A DNA stretch of 64,000 bases from Desulfuromonas sp. CSMB_57. GTDB taxonomy: Bacteria > Desulfobacterota > Desulfuromonadia > Desulfuromonadales > Syntrophotaleaceae. The notes beneath the pieces were generated by a model. That model had not been told where the DNA came from and made no database searches. It saw only the letters and a list, made by a program, of their open reading frames with translations. Positions within the stretch are counted from its first letter, which is position 1. The number at the start of each line of letters is the position of its first letter. A program made the translations under genes and the position numbers. The DNA lies in NCBI RefSeq assembly GCF_020194955.2, contig NZ_JAFCIY020000023.1, positions 186,001 to 250,000 on the forward strand, read 5' to 3'. Shown one piece after another: positions 9,940 to 17,672 of the stretch.

Positions 9940-10053
9940 GTTCAACTCCTAAATTGGTTCGGCCCGTTACGGGTCGGCAAAAAGAATACAGGAATTCGCC
10001 ACGGTCATCAGACGTGAAGAATTTGCAAGTATAAGGGCGGCCGGGCGGCAGCG

Positions 10054-11316
10054 TCAAGAGCAGTCCGCCAGGCGGGAGTTCAAAACCGCCGCCAGTTCCT
10101 GCAGGGCCACGGTTTCCTGGCTGGCATCGTCCATGTTGCGCAGGGGCGCCTGTCCGGCTGCCAGTTCGTCGTCACCGACAATCAGGGCATAGCGGGCGTT
10201 GAGCTTGCCGGCCCGGCGCATTTGCGCCTTGAGGCTTTTGCCGGAAAAATCCATCTCCACCTTCAGCCCGCGCTGCTGCAAATCGTTCATGAGCAGAAAG
10301 CAGTGACGGGCGGCGGTTTGGCCCAGCGCCGCGAGGAACAGTTCCGGCCGTTGGGCGGTGGCGGGATTCTGGCTTTTCAGCAGCACCAGGCGTTCGACGC
10401 CCATGGCGAAGCCGATACCCGGCAAGGCCGGTCCGCCCAGATCGCTGATCAGGCCGTCATAGCGGCCGCCGGCGGCGACGGCATTCTGAGAACCCAGTTG
10501 GCCGGTGACCATCTCGAAGGTGGTCTTGGTGTAATAGTCCAGGCCGCGGACCATGCGAGGATTGACGCTGTAATCCAGCTCAAGGGCTTCCAGGTAGTTG
10601 CGCACCTGGCTGAAGTGCCCGGCGCAGCCGCCGCACAGATGATCCAGCACCGAGGGGGCCGCCGTCGTCGCTTCCTGGCAGGCCGGAACCTTGCAGTCGA
10701 GCACCCGCAGGGGATTGGTCTGGCAGCGGCGTTGACAGTCGCTGCACAGGACGCTCCGGCGTTCGTCGAGAAATGCCACCAGGGCCTGACGATACGCCGG
10801 TCGGCATTCCGGGCAGCCGAGGGAATTGATCTGCAAGGAAACCTGGTCGATGCCGACCGCCTTGAAGTAGTGGCAGAGCATGGCCAGAACCTGGGCATCC
10901 ATCATCGGGTCGTCGATGCCGACGGCCTCGGCGCCGATCTGGTGGAACTGACGGTAGCGCCCCTTCTGGGGTCGTTCATAGCGGAACATGGGGCCCATGT
11001 AATAGAGCTTGGCTACCGGATCCTGGGCATGCAGCCGATGTTCGATAAAGGATCGCATGACCGGTGCGGTGCCTTCCGGGCGCAGGGTCAGAGAGTTGCC
11101 GCTGCGGTCCTCGAAGGTATACATTTCCTTCTCCACGATGTCCGTGGCCTCGCCGATGGAGCGGCAGAACAGCTCGGTCTTTTCCAAAACCGGGACGCGG
11201 ATTTCGTTGAATCCGTAGAGTCCGAAGATACGATGCGCTTCCCGTTCCAGAAACTGCCAGGTACCGACTTCGTCCGGCAGGATGTCGTTCATTCCCTTGA
11301 TGCCAGTAATGCTCAC
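10054..11316 (-). CDS. hisS: Histidyl-tRNA synthetase
   Basis: A class II synthetase of 420 residues. It begins SITGIKGMNDILPDE. Motif 2 reads YYMGPMFRYERPQKGRYRQF, preceded by LTLRPEGTAPVMRSF. The histidine-specific blocks RGLDYYTKTTFE and GGRYDGL are present, and motif 3 is GIGFAMGVERL. The C-terminal anticodon domain is complete. The GTG at 11316 is chosen over an upstream TTG because AGGGGAG lies five bases before it. It is upstream of aspS and probably in the same transcript. Confidence 0.95.
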   Translation of the reverse strand: MSITGIKGMNDILPDEVGTWQFLEREAHRIFGLYGFNEIRVPVLEKTELFCRSIGEATDIVEKEMYTFEDRSGNSLTLRPEGTAPVMRSFIEHRLHAQDPVAKLYYMGPMFRYERPQKGRYRQFHQIGAEAVGIDDPMMDAQVLAMLCHYFKAVGIDQVSLQINSLGCPECRPAYRQALVAFLDERRSVLCSDCQRRCQTNPLRVLDCKVPACQEATTAAPSVLDHLCGGCAGHFSQVRNYLEALELDYSVNPRMVRGLDYYTKTTFEMVTGQLGSQNAVAAGGRYDGLISDLGGPALPGIGFAMGVERLVLLKSQNPATAQRPELFLAALGQTAARHCFLLMNDLQQRGLKVEMDFSGKSLKAQMRRAGKLNARYALIVGDDELAAGQAPLRNMDDASQETVALQELAAVLNSRLADCS

Positions 11317-11524
11317 GGATGCTCCCCTTGAAATCAAAAACGGCCCCTGCGACGGCGTCCGGCAAGGATGCGGCCGGCCTCCGTCCGCGGCGCTCTGGAC
11401 AATATAAGACCCGCGCTCCTATGGAAAGGGGTGGGCGGGTCGGAACTGCGGAGGATGAAATTTTAGAAAAATTCATCCGTGGACCTTGTTTCAGCCCGCA
11501 AGCCGAAACAGGAGTCCTGGTTGC

Positions 11525-12907
11525 TCAATGGTCCTTTTCGGCCTGCAACTGCCAGGCGCCGCGCACCACGTTGCGGTTCTTCTTGCCTTCATACATGGCC
11601 AGGTCGGCCAGGTGGATGATGGCCTGTTTGCTGTTGGCATCACCGGGAAAGGTGGCATAGCCGATGGTCGCCGTCAGGCGGGCCGGATGCTCCGTTCCGG
11701 CCAGGAACTCGTGTTTTTCGATGCTGGCACGAATGCGTTCCGCGACGATGGCCGCGCCCTGGGCTCCGGTCTCGACCAGGAAACCGGTAAATTCATCGCC
11801 GCCGTAACGGAACAGCAGATCCGAATCGCGAACGCTTTGCTGAAGCAGGATGGCGATTTCGCGCAGGGCCTGGCTGCCGGCCAGATGTCCGCGGGTATCG
11901 TTGACCTGTTTGAAGAAATCGATATCGACGAAGATCAGGGAAAATTCCAGACCATAGCGCTCCGCGCGGTGGATCTCCTGATCGAGGATGACCTGCAGAT
12001 AGCGAAAATTGTGCAGACCGGTCAGATCGTCGATGAAAATCAGGTCGCGGGCGTTTTTGTAGCGGCAGGCGTTTTCAAACCCCAACGCCGTCTGTTCCAG
12101 AAGAAAGAGCAGGTTTTCCCTCGGCAGGGGGCTGCGGAATTCCCCCTCGACGGGGTTGCAAAAGGCCAATGCCCCGCACAATCCGTAACTGGAGCTGAGG
12201 GGAAAAAGGCCGATGGTCTGCATCCCCGGGGGTTGGAGGGGCAGGCTCGAAATCCGCTCCGTCGTCAGAATCTGCAGTTTGCCGGGCTGTTCCAGGTACG
12301 GAGCCAACCCTTCCAGCAGCGTCAAGGCCTCCTCGTCCCGCAGGTCCTGCAGGGCCGCCAGTTCGATTTCGCCGTTTTCCGGCATCAGCCAGGCAAACCC
12401 GCGCCCTCCTTGGGTCTCATGCAGCACGGCGGCCAGGGCTTCAGTGAACAACTGTTCGAAGTCCAGGCGGGAGGCGAGGATCTGACCCTTTTCGTAGAGG
12501 CGGATCTGGCTTTTCAGGTGAGTATTTTCATCCAGCAGATGCCGCTGCTCGACGCAGGTGCGCACCACATGCAGCAATTCGGCCGGATCGAAGGGCTTGA
12601 CCAGGTAATCCCGAGCCCCTTTTTTAAGCGCGGTAATGGCGGTTTCCACCGTGGCATGGCCGGTGGCGAGGATCACCTCGGGGGGATTTTCAAGTTGCCG
12701 CGCTTGCTCCAGGACTTCCAGGCCATCGATGCCCGGCATGACCAGATCGATCACGGCCAGGTCGATGCCGCCGGCTCTCAGGCGCACCACGGCGTCCTCT
12801 CCCGACGCCACGGTTTCCACCTGGTAACCGTTGCTGATCAATAGATCCGCATACAGTCGGCGAAAGAAAAGCTCGTCATCCACAACCAGAACGGTTGATT
12901 TTTTCAT
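11525..12907 (-). CDS. Response regulator with GGDEF diguanylate cyclase output
   Basis: A 460-residue protein. The N-terminal REC domain starts VLVVDDELFFRRLYADLL, has the phospho-acceptor in LAVIDLVMPGIDGLE, and ends DYLVKPFDP. The middle (about 150-290) is a GAF-like or linker region. The C-terminal GGDEF domain has the active motif FRYGGDEFTG at about residue 364, with an RDSD I-site five residues upstream, so a feedback-inhibited active cyclase is expected. AGGAGAA precedes the ATG. It stands alone between hisS and comEC, with no histidine kinase gene adjacent. Confidence 0.92.
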   Translation of the reverse strand: MKKSTVLVVDDELFFRRLYADLLISNGYQVETVASGEDAVVRLRAGGIDLAVIDLVMPGIDGLEVLEQARQLENPPEVILATGHATVETAITALKKGARDYLVKPFDPAELLHVVRTCVEQRHLLDENTHLKSQIRLYEKGQILASRLDFEQLFTEALAAVLHETQGGRGFAWLMPENGEIELAALQDLRDEEALTLLEGLAPYLEQPGKLQILTTERISSLPLQPPGMQTIGLFPLSSSYGLCGALAFCNPVEGEFRSPLPRENLLFLLEQTALGFENACRYKNARDLIFIDDLTGLHNFRYLQVILDQEIHRAERYGLEFSLIFVDIDFFKQVNDTRGHLAGSQALREIAILLQQSVRDSDLLFRYGGDEFTGFLVETGAQGAAIVAERIRASIEKHEFLAGTEHPARLTATIGYATFPGDANSKQAIIHLADLAMYEGKKNRNVVRGAWQLQAEKDH

Positions 12908-12962
12908 CCGGCTTTTCTCCTGGATAAATGATGGATAAACCTAGCAAAGTGCCATCATACTG

Positions 12963-15305
12963 TCAACGGAAAAGCCCTTTGCTCCAATGAGCGGGGCGCC
13001 ATCCCGCGCCGTGGGTGGTAAATCGCAGAGTGCCGTGGGCATCGGTGCGCCACAAGCTCAGGTCATGCCGTGCCAGGTCCCGTTCGACCTCCCCATGGGG
13101 AAAGCCGAAGGGATTGCGGTGGCCGAGGCTGGCAAAGGCCTGTTGGGGCCGGAATGCATCCAGCAGCAGACCGGGGCGGGAAAAGCGGCTGCCATGGTGC
13201 GGCAGCTTGAGCAGGGTTACCGGCCGAGATCCGCGGTGTTCCAACAGGTCCCTGACACCATCCTCCTCCAAATCGCCGGTCAACAAAACTCCATCACGGC
13301 CATGGCGGGCGTAAAAGACCACGGAACGGTCATTTACCTTGGCCTGGTTCTGACAAGGCACGTACAGTTCAATGGCCGAAGCCTCGGCAGCGGCGACGGT
13401 ATGCCAGCCCCTGGTCAGTGTGCGCAGGGGAATGCGGCGCCGCTCCAGCACTTCGCGCAGGGGCGGCCAGAGTTGCTCCGAAGGGATGGCGCTCCAGAAA
13501 GCAGCCACCGGATAGTGCTCCAGGACATACACTAAGCCGTTGCGATGATCGGGATGGTCATGAGTCAGGATGACCGCCGACAGGGGGCGACCGCCCAGGC
13601 GGCCGAGGGCCGGTGCCACGAGGCGTTCGCCGACATCGAAGGGGCTGTGGGCAAAGCCGCCCCCGTCAATCAAATAGCGCCTGCCGGCAGTGTCCGTGAC
13701 CAGGCTGGCATTGCCCTGGCCGACACTGAGAGCGGTTACGGTCAGGTTCGATGCCGGCCACAGGGGGCATAGAAACAGCAGCACGGCGGTGCAGAGGCAG
13801 GCCGCCCGGCGCCGGCGCCATGCGCCGGGGAGCAGCAGCACCAGAACCAGCAGGCTCAGCCCCACCAGGCGACTGGTAGGCCAGAACACCAGGGAACCGG
13901 CCAGGCCCGGCCAATTCAGCAAGGCGGCCGCCGGGCGCAGGGCGGCTTCGGTCAGCATTCCCGCCAGGACGAAACAGAACCGCCCGGCAGCCGGCCAGAC
14001 GGAACTCAGGAGCGTCCCTCCCAGACCGGCCGGTACGGCACCGAAACCGATGAAAGGTACCGCCCAGAGATTGGTCAGCAGAGCGGCCGGTGCCAGCATG
14101 TGAAAGTGCCACAGGACCAGGGGCAAAGTGGTCAGACCGGCAGCCGTGGTGGCCAGGGGCACCTGCAGCAGGCGTCGCGGCCAGAGGGGCAGCCGCCGCA
14201 GGGGTCTGGACCAGCGCGGCAACAGCACGACCATGCCCAGTACGCCGGCAAAGGAGAGCTGAAATCCGGCCTCGAACAGGGCCAGGGGATGCCAGGCGAG
14301 CAGCAGCAGGGACACTGCCAGCAGCACGTCGAGGGGGCGGCTGACGCGTCCGCGCCACAGCAGCCAGGTGCCTGCCGCCGCCGTCAGCAAAGCCCGTTGG
14401 GTGGCCAGGGCCGCGCCGGTCAGGTGGAGATAGAACCCTAATCCGGGCAGCAGGAGGGGCGGCAACAGCCTTATCGGAGGTGCCAGCAGCATGAGCCGGG
14501 AACTGCGCCGGTACAGGGTGCGAGCCGGCGCATAGCAGAGCAGGGCCACCAGACCGAGATGCAGTCCGGAGATGGCGAACAGGTGGGACAGGCCGGCCCG
14601 GGCCAACACCTGGCGTTGCTCGCTGCTCAGAGCGGATTTGTCGCCGATGACCAGGGAGCGTACCAGGGCCGCCTGAGGTTCGGGCAAGGTTTGGTCGATG
14701 GTACGGCCCAGGCGGGCGCGCCGGCGTGACAGGCGCTGGGCCATGCCCTGCGGCGGCGGTCGGTGCAGCAGTACCATGGAGGACGGGTCGGGCAAAAAGG
14801 CGGTGGCATGAATGCCGCGTGCCGCCAGATAACGCGGATAATTGAATTCGCCCGGCGTTCCGAAGCTTCGGGGGCGCCGGATACGGGCGGAAAAGGCCAC
14901 CCGATCGCCGGCGGTCAGGTCGCCGGGACTTGCCTCACCACGCAGGCGCAATCTGCCGTGCAGGGGTTTGATGGCGTCCCGCTGCCGGGCGCCATACACC
15001 TGCACGTCTGCCTGGAACTCTTCTGCCGGACCGTAGTTGAAGTTTTCGATCCGGCCGAAAAAGGTGGCGGCGTCGCCATCCGCATAGGTCAGCACATGGT
15101 CGGTCGCTGTCGGCGGGGTGCGGACCAATCCGTACATGGAGCCGCCCAGCCCAATAAAAAACAGGCCCAGCAAACCCGCGGCCAGGCGCTGGTGCCGCAA
15201 CGGCAACCACAGCACCAGGGGCAGCAGGGGCGGCAGGGGGGCGGTTGCAACAGCGGCCAGCAACAAGCCTGTGACGTAACATGACAGGACCGCGATCAGG
15301 TTCAT
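12963..15305 (-). CDS. comEC: DNA internalisation channel ComEC/Rec2
   Basis: A protein of about 780 residues that forms the inner-membrane channel for single-stranded DNA in natural transformation. Several hydrophobic helices occur from the N-terminus (DUF4131-like part), followed by the competence domain with HLFAISGLHLGLVALL. A C-terminal metallo-beta-lactamase fold carries AVILTHDHPDHRNGL (HxHxDH) and LLKLPHHGSRFS. The domain order and length are those of full ComEC, with no truncation. The start is the ATG at 15305, with a TTG two codons upstream as alternative; the ribosome site is weak. Other competence genes are not in the window. Confidence 0.93.
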   Translation of the reverse strand: MNLIAVLSCYVTGLLLAAVATAPLPPLLPLVLWLPLRHQRLAAGLLGLFFIGLGGSMYGLVRTPPTATDHVLTYADGDAATFFGRIENFNYGPAEEFQADVQVYGARQRDAIKPLHGRLRLRGEASPGDLTAGDRVAFSARIRRPRSFGTPGEFNYPRYLAARGIHATAFLPDPSSMVLLHRPPPQGMAQRLSRRRARLGRTIDQTLPEPQAALVRSLVIGDKSALSSEQRQVLARAGLSHLFAISGLHLGLVALLCYAPARTLYRRSSRLMLLAPPIRLLPPLLLPGLGFYLHLTGAALATQRALLTAAAGTWLLWRGRVSRPLDVLLAVSLLLLAWHPLALFEAGFQLSFAGVLGMVVLLPRWSRPLRRLPLWPRRLLQVPLATTAAGLTTLPLVLWHFHMLAPAALLTNLWAVPFIGFGAVPAGLGGTLLSSVWPAAGRFCFVLAGMLTEAALRPAAALLNWPGLAGSLVFWPTSRLVGLSLLVLVLLLPGAWRRRRAACLCTAVLLFLCPLWPASNLTVTALSVGQGNASLVTDTAGRRYLIDGGGFAHSPFDVGERLVAPALGRLGGRPLSAVILTHDHPDHRNGLVYVLEHYPVAAFWSAIPSEQLWPPLREVLERRRIPLRTLTRGWHTVAAAEASAIELYVPCQNQAKVNDRSVVFYARHGRDGVLLTGDLEEDGVRDLLEHRGSRPVTLLKLPHHGSRFSRPGLLLDAFRPQQAFASLGHRNPFGFPHGEVERDLARHDLSLWRTDAHGTLRFTTHGAGWRPAHWSKGLFR

Positions 15306-15351
15306 CCGCAAATCATCCGGTTGCGCCGGCCGCCCGGAAAATGCCGCGGGA

Positions 15352-15528
15352 TCAGGCCAGGTGACGCGTGGCTACGGTTTCCGGCTCGGCTGACCGTCGC
15401 TTCGGCCGACTGGGACCGGCTGCGGTCAGGTGGTCATGAGGCTCGGATCTGGCAGGCTTTTCCGGACCGGCAACGGGTACGATGCAACTGGCGTACAGGG
15501 CGCCGAGGAGTAGCAGCAATTCCATCAT
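15352..15528 (-). CDS. Small secreted or membrane-anchored peptide, 58 residues, unknown
   Basis: A short frame with two tandem ATGs (15528 and 15525) placed after AGGAGGTG. The product begins MMELLLLLGALYASCIVPVAG, a signal-like hydrophobic segment of about 15 residues, then becomes polar and rich in Pro, Arg and Ala (for example GPSRPKRRSAEPE). I recognise no family. The support is upstream: a TATACT -10 box at 15560-15555 and a perfect 7-5-7 palindrome at 15570-15588, with the ribosome site inside a hairpin. It lies 46 bp upstream of comEC on the same strand, so it could also act as a leader for comEC. Confidence 0.5.
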   Translation of the reverse strand: MMELLLLLGALYASCIVPVAGPEKPARSEPHDHLTAAGPSRPKRRSAEPETVATRHLA

Positions 15529-15553
15529 GGGACACCTCCTGATGTGGTGTCCC
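15529..15553 (-). promoter_or_regulatory. Hairpin leader that covers the ribosome site of the 58-codon gene
   Basis: GGGACACC at 15529-15536 pairs with GGTGTCCC at 15546-15553 around a 9-nt loop. The 5' edge coincides with the predicted transcription start, and part of the AGGAGGTG ribosome site is in the stem. This suggests translation is held low until the hairpin opens. Confidence 0.5.
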
Positions 15554-15554
15554 C

Positions 15555-15588
15555 AGTATAGGAGGCGATTGTGACAGAATATGTCACA
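15555..15588 (-). promoter_or_regulatory. Promoter with palindromic operator upstream of the 58-codon gene
   Basis: On the minus strand TATACT (15560-15555) fits a -10 box. TGTGACA-N5-TGTCACA at 15570-15588 is a perfect inverted repeat covering the -35 position. The half-site spacing (TGTGA-N9-TCACA) differs from a CRP site (N6), so another dimeric regulator is implied. Confidence 0.5.
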
Positions 15589-15635
15589 GATCCGTGGCGC
15601 GGCAGCAGGAAACGGTCTGCGATCGGCCGGGATCC

Positions 15636-16541
15636 TCAGGCAGAGCCGAGGAACAAATCACGAGTTTGCTCAAAGGCGTCCCGGGTTTCCTCGATCAGGG
15701 CCTCGATGTCATCGGCATCGAGCCCCAGTTCCCGGCTGGCCGCCAAGCCGACAATATCCAGGTCGGGCTGGGGCGTGCGCAGGCCGATGCCAAGGCGTCG
15801 GCAGCAGTGATCGGCGACGGCGACGATGCGTGCCAGAGTGCCGGCAGCCTGGCCGATAGGGTTCTCGGGTGGCGGGTCGCCGTGGTACAGGGTGCTGGCT
15901 ACCAGGGCTGGTGCGAAATGCCAATGGTCCAGCAGCGCGGCGCCGATAGCGGCGTGGCAGAAGGGAAAATATTTCCGTTCCAAGGCCGCCAGATTCCCCT
16001 CGCCATTGTAAACCGCCTGGATGAGCCGGGAGTAGTTGTCCGGAGCGAGGTTGTTCATGGCAATCTTGCCCATATGCCGGAAGAGGCCGCCGAGAAAAGC
16101 TTCCTCGGAATCGTAACGGCCGGTTTTGCGGGCAAGGGCCCGGGCGCAGAGGGCGCCGCCGATGGCGTCTTCCAGCAACAGCTTCTCGGTCAGTCCGAAG
16201 CGGCGGCTCATGCTTTTCACACTGGCCGCCATGACCAGGCTTTTGATGGTGGTCAGACCCAGCACCGCAATGGCGCCCTCCAGGGTGCTGATCTGGCGCT
16301 GCAGGCTGTAAAGGGAACTGTTGGCAACCTTCAGGATGCAGGCGGTGATGGCCGGATCCCTGGTGATGATGGCGGCGATGTGGCGCGGTTCCCAATCATC
16401 ATCCTGAACGGCGCAGAGAAATTCGCTCAGGATATTGGTCATGGCGGGCAAGTCCTGAACGGCGGCCAAGGCGTTGGCCAGTTCCCCATCCTGCTCGGCC
16501 CATTGAGAAAAGGTTTCCCCCGTGAGGTGGCTGATGCTCAT
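15636..16541 (-). CDS. HDOD domain protein
   Basis: A 301-residue protein with one HDOD domain (about 20-220), a non-catalytic HD-related fold common in signal-transduction proteins. Visible marks are LPAMTNILSEFLCA, ITRDPAITACILKVANSSLY and ISTLEGAIAVLGLTTIKSLV, matching the family's N-terminal half. GGLFRHMGKIAMNN replaces the usual HDIGK-type metal motif. The C-terminal 60 residues are acidic and helical. No kinase or GGDEF domain is fused. It is 28 bp downstream of rodA on the same strand and may be the last gene of the cell-shape operon. Confidence 0.85.
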   Translation of the reverse strand: MSISHLTGETFSQWAEQDGELANALAAVQDLPAMTNILSEFLCAVQDDDWEPRHIAAIITRDPAITACILKVANSSLYSLQRQISTLEGAIAVLGLTTIKSLVMAASVKSMSRRFGLTEKLLLEDAIGGALCARALARKTGRYDSEEAFLGGLFRHMGKIAMNNLAPDNYSRLIQAVYNGEGNLAALERKYFPFCHAAIGAALLDHWHFAPALVASTLYHGDPPPENPIGQAAGTLARIVAVADHCCRRLGIGLRTPQPDLDIVGLAASRELGLDADDIEALIEETRDAFEQTRDLFLGSA

Positions 16542-16569
16542 CTGTTGATTCTGCTTTCCTAAAAAATGG

Positions 16570-17667
16570 TCAGAATTTAAAGCGTCGCATGCTCACGTTG
16601 AGCAGCATGCCGACTCCGATCATGGTGGTGATCATGCTGGTTCCGCCGTAGGAGAAAAGGGGCAGGGGGACCCCGACCACCGGCAACAGGCCGATGACCA
16701 TGCCGAGATTGATGACGATATGCCAAAACAGCATGGCGGTGACACCCACGGCCAGGAAGGTGCCGAAGCGGTCGGCGGCATGGCGGCCGCTGCGCAAGCC
16801 CCAGAGCACGATAAGCAGGAACAGTGCCAGCAGAACCAGGCAGCCCCAGAAACCCCATTCTTCGGCGAACACCGAGAAGGCGAAATCGGTATGCCGTTCC
16901 GGCAGGAAGGACAGTTGCGACTGTGAGCCTTTCATGAATCCTTTTCCGAAAAAACCGCCGCTGCCGACAGCAATTTTGGATTGGATAATGTGATAGCCGG
17001 CACCCAAGGGGTCCCCTTCGGGATTGAGAAATGTCAGGATGCGTTGCTTCTGGTAATCGTGCAGCAGGAACCAGCCGCCGCCGGCTCCCGCCAGGCCGGT
17101 GGCGGCCAGAAACAGCAAGGTGCGGGTGCCGATGCCGGCAAACAGGGCCATGGTGCCGCCGATGGCCAGGACGATCATGGCCGTGCCGAGATCCGGCTGC
17201 TTCATGATGAGTGCCGTCGGGAGAGCCAGGAGCAACGCGGGAATCGCCAGTTCCCGGAGGGAAAAGGGCAGCGGCTGGTCGTGTCGGGTAAAATAGCAGG
17301 CCATGGTAATGATGATGACGACCTTGGCCAGTTCGCTGGGCTGCAGTTTGATAAACCCCAGGTTGAGCCAGCGGGTGGCGCCCATGGAGGTATGGCCGAC
17401 GGCCAGGACCAAAACCAGCAGTAGCAGGGTGATGCCGTAGAGAGGAAAGGCCATGTGTTCCAAACGCCGGTAATCGACGGAACAGATGATCAGGACGATG
17501 ATCAGTCCGACACCCAGCCAAGCTATCTGCTTAAGATAGTAGGGCAGCGCGGAACTGCTCCAGGAGGCCGTGACGCCAACCAGGTTGAGCACGCCCAAGG
17601 CGGCAATGACCAGTACCACCAACAGCAGGGCCCAGTCGAAATGGGTGAGCAAACGACGGTCGAACAT
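16570..17667 (-). CDS. rodA: Peptidoglycan glycosyltransferase RodA (SEDS family)
   Basis: A SEDS polymerase of about 365 residues that extends glycan strands with PBP2 during cell elongation. It has about ten hydrophobic helices. Characteristic segments are GATRWLNLGFIKLQPSELAK, LTFLNPEGDPLGAGYHIIQS and GVPLPLFSYGGTSM. I chose ATG 17667 (MFDRRLLTHFDWALL, the usual RodA start). A GTG at 17676 overlaps the mrdA stop as GTGA and would allow coupling. It is the last cell-wall gene of mreB-mreC-mreD-mrdA-rodA. Confidence 0.95.
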   Translation of the reverse strand: MFDRRLLTHFDWALLLVVLVIAALGVLNLVGVTASWSSSALPYYLKQIAWLGVGLIIVLIICSVDYRRLEHMAFPLYGITLLLLVLVLAVGHTSMGATRWLNLGFIKLQPSELAKVVIIITMACYFTRHDQPLPFSLRELAIPALLLALPTALIMKQPDLGTAMIVLAIGGTMALFAGIGTRTLLFLAATGLAGAGGGWFLLHDYQKQRILTFLNPEGDPLGAGYHIIQSKIAVGSGGFFGKGFMKGSQSQLSFLPERHTDFAFSVFAEEWGFWGCLVLLALFLLIVLWGLRSGRHAADRFGTFLAVGVTAMLFWHIVINLGMVIGLLPVVGVPLPLFSYGGTSMITTMIGVGMLLNVSMRRFKF

Positions 17668-17672
17668 GGCAA

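Noticed and set aside
7876-10017. 713-codon open frame antisense to aspS
   Set aside because: It covers the aspartyl-tRNA synthetase on the other strand, lacks motifs and reflects the GC-rich codon pattern.
15570-15588. CRP site upstream of the 58-codon gene
   Set aside because: The half-sites TGTGA/TCACA are separated by 9 bases; CRP sites use 6, so the palindrome is recorded as an unassigned operator.
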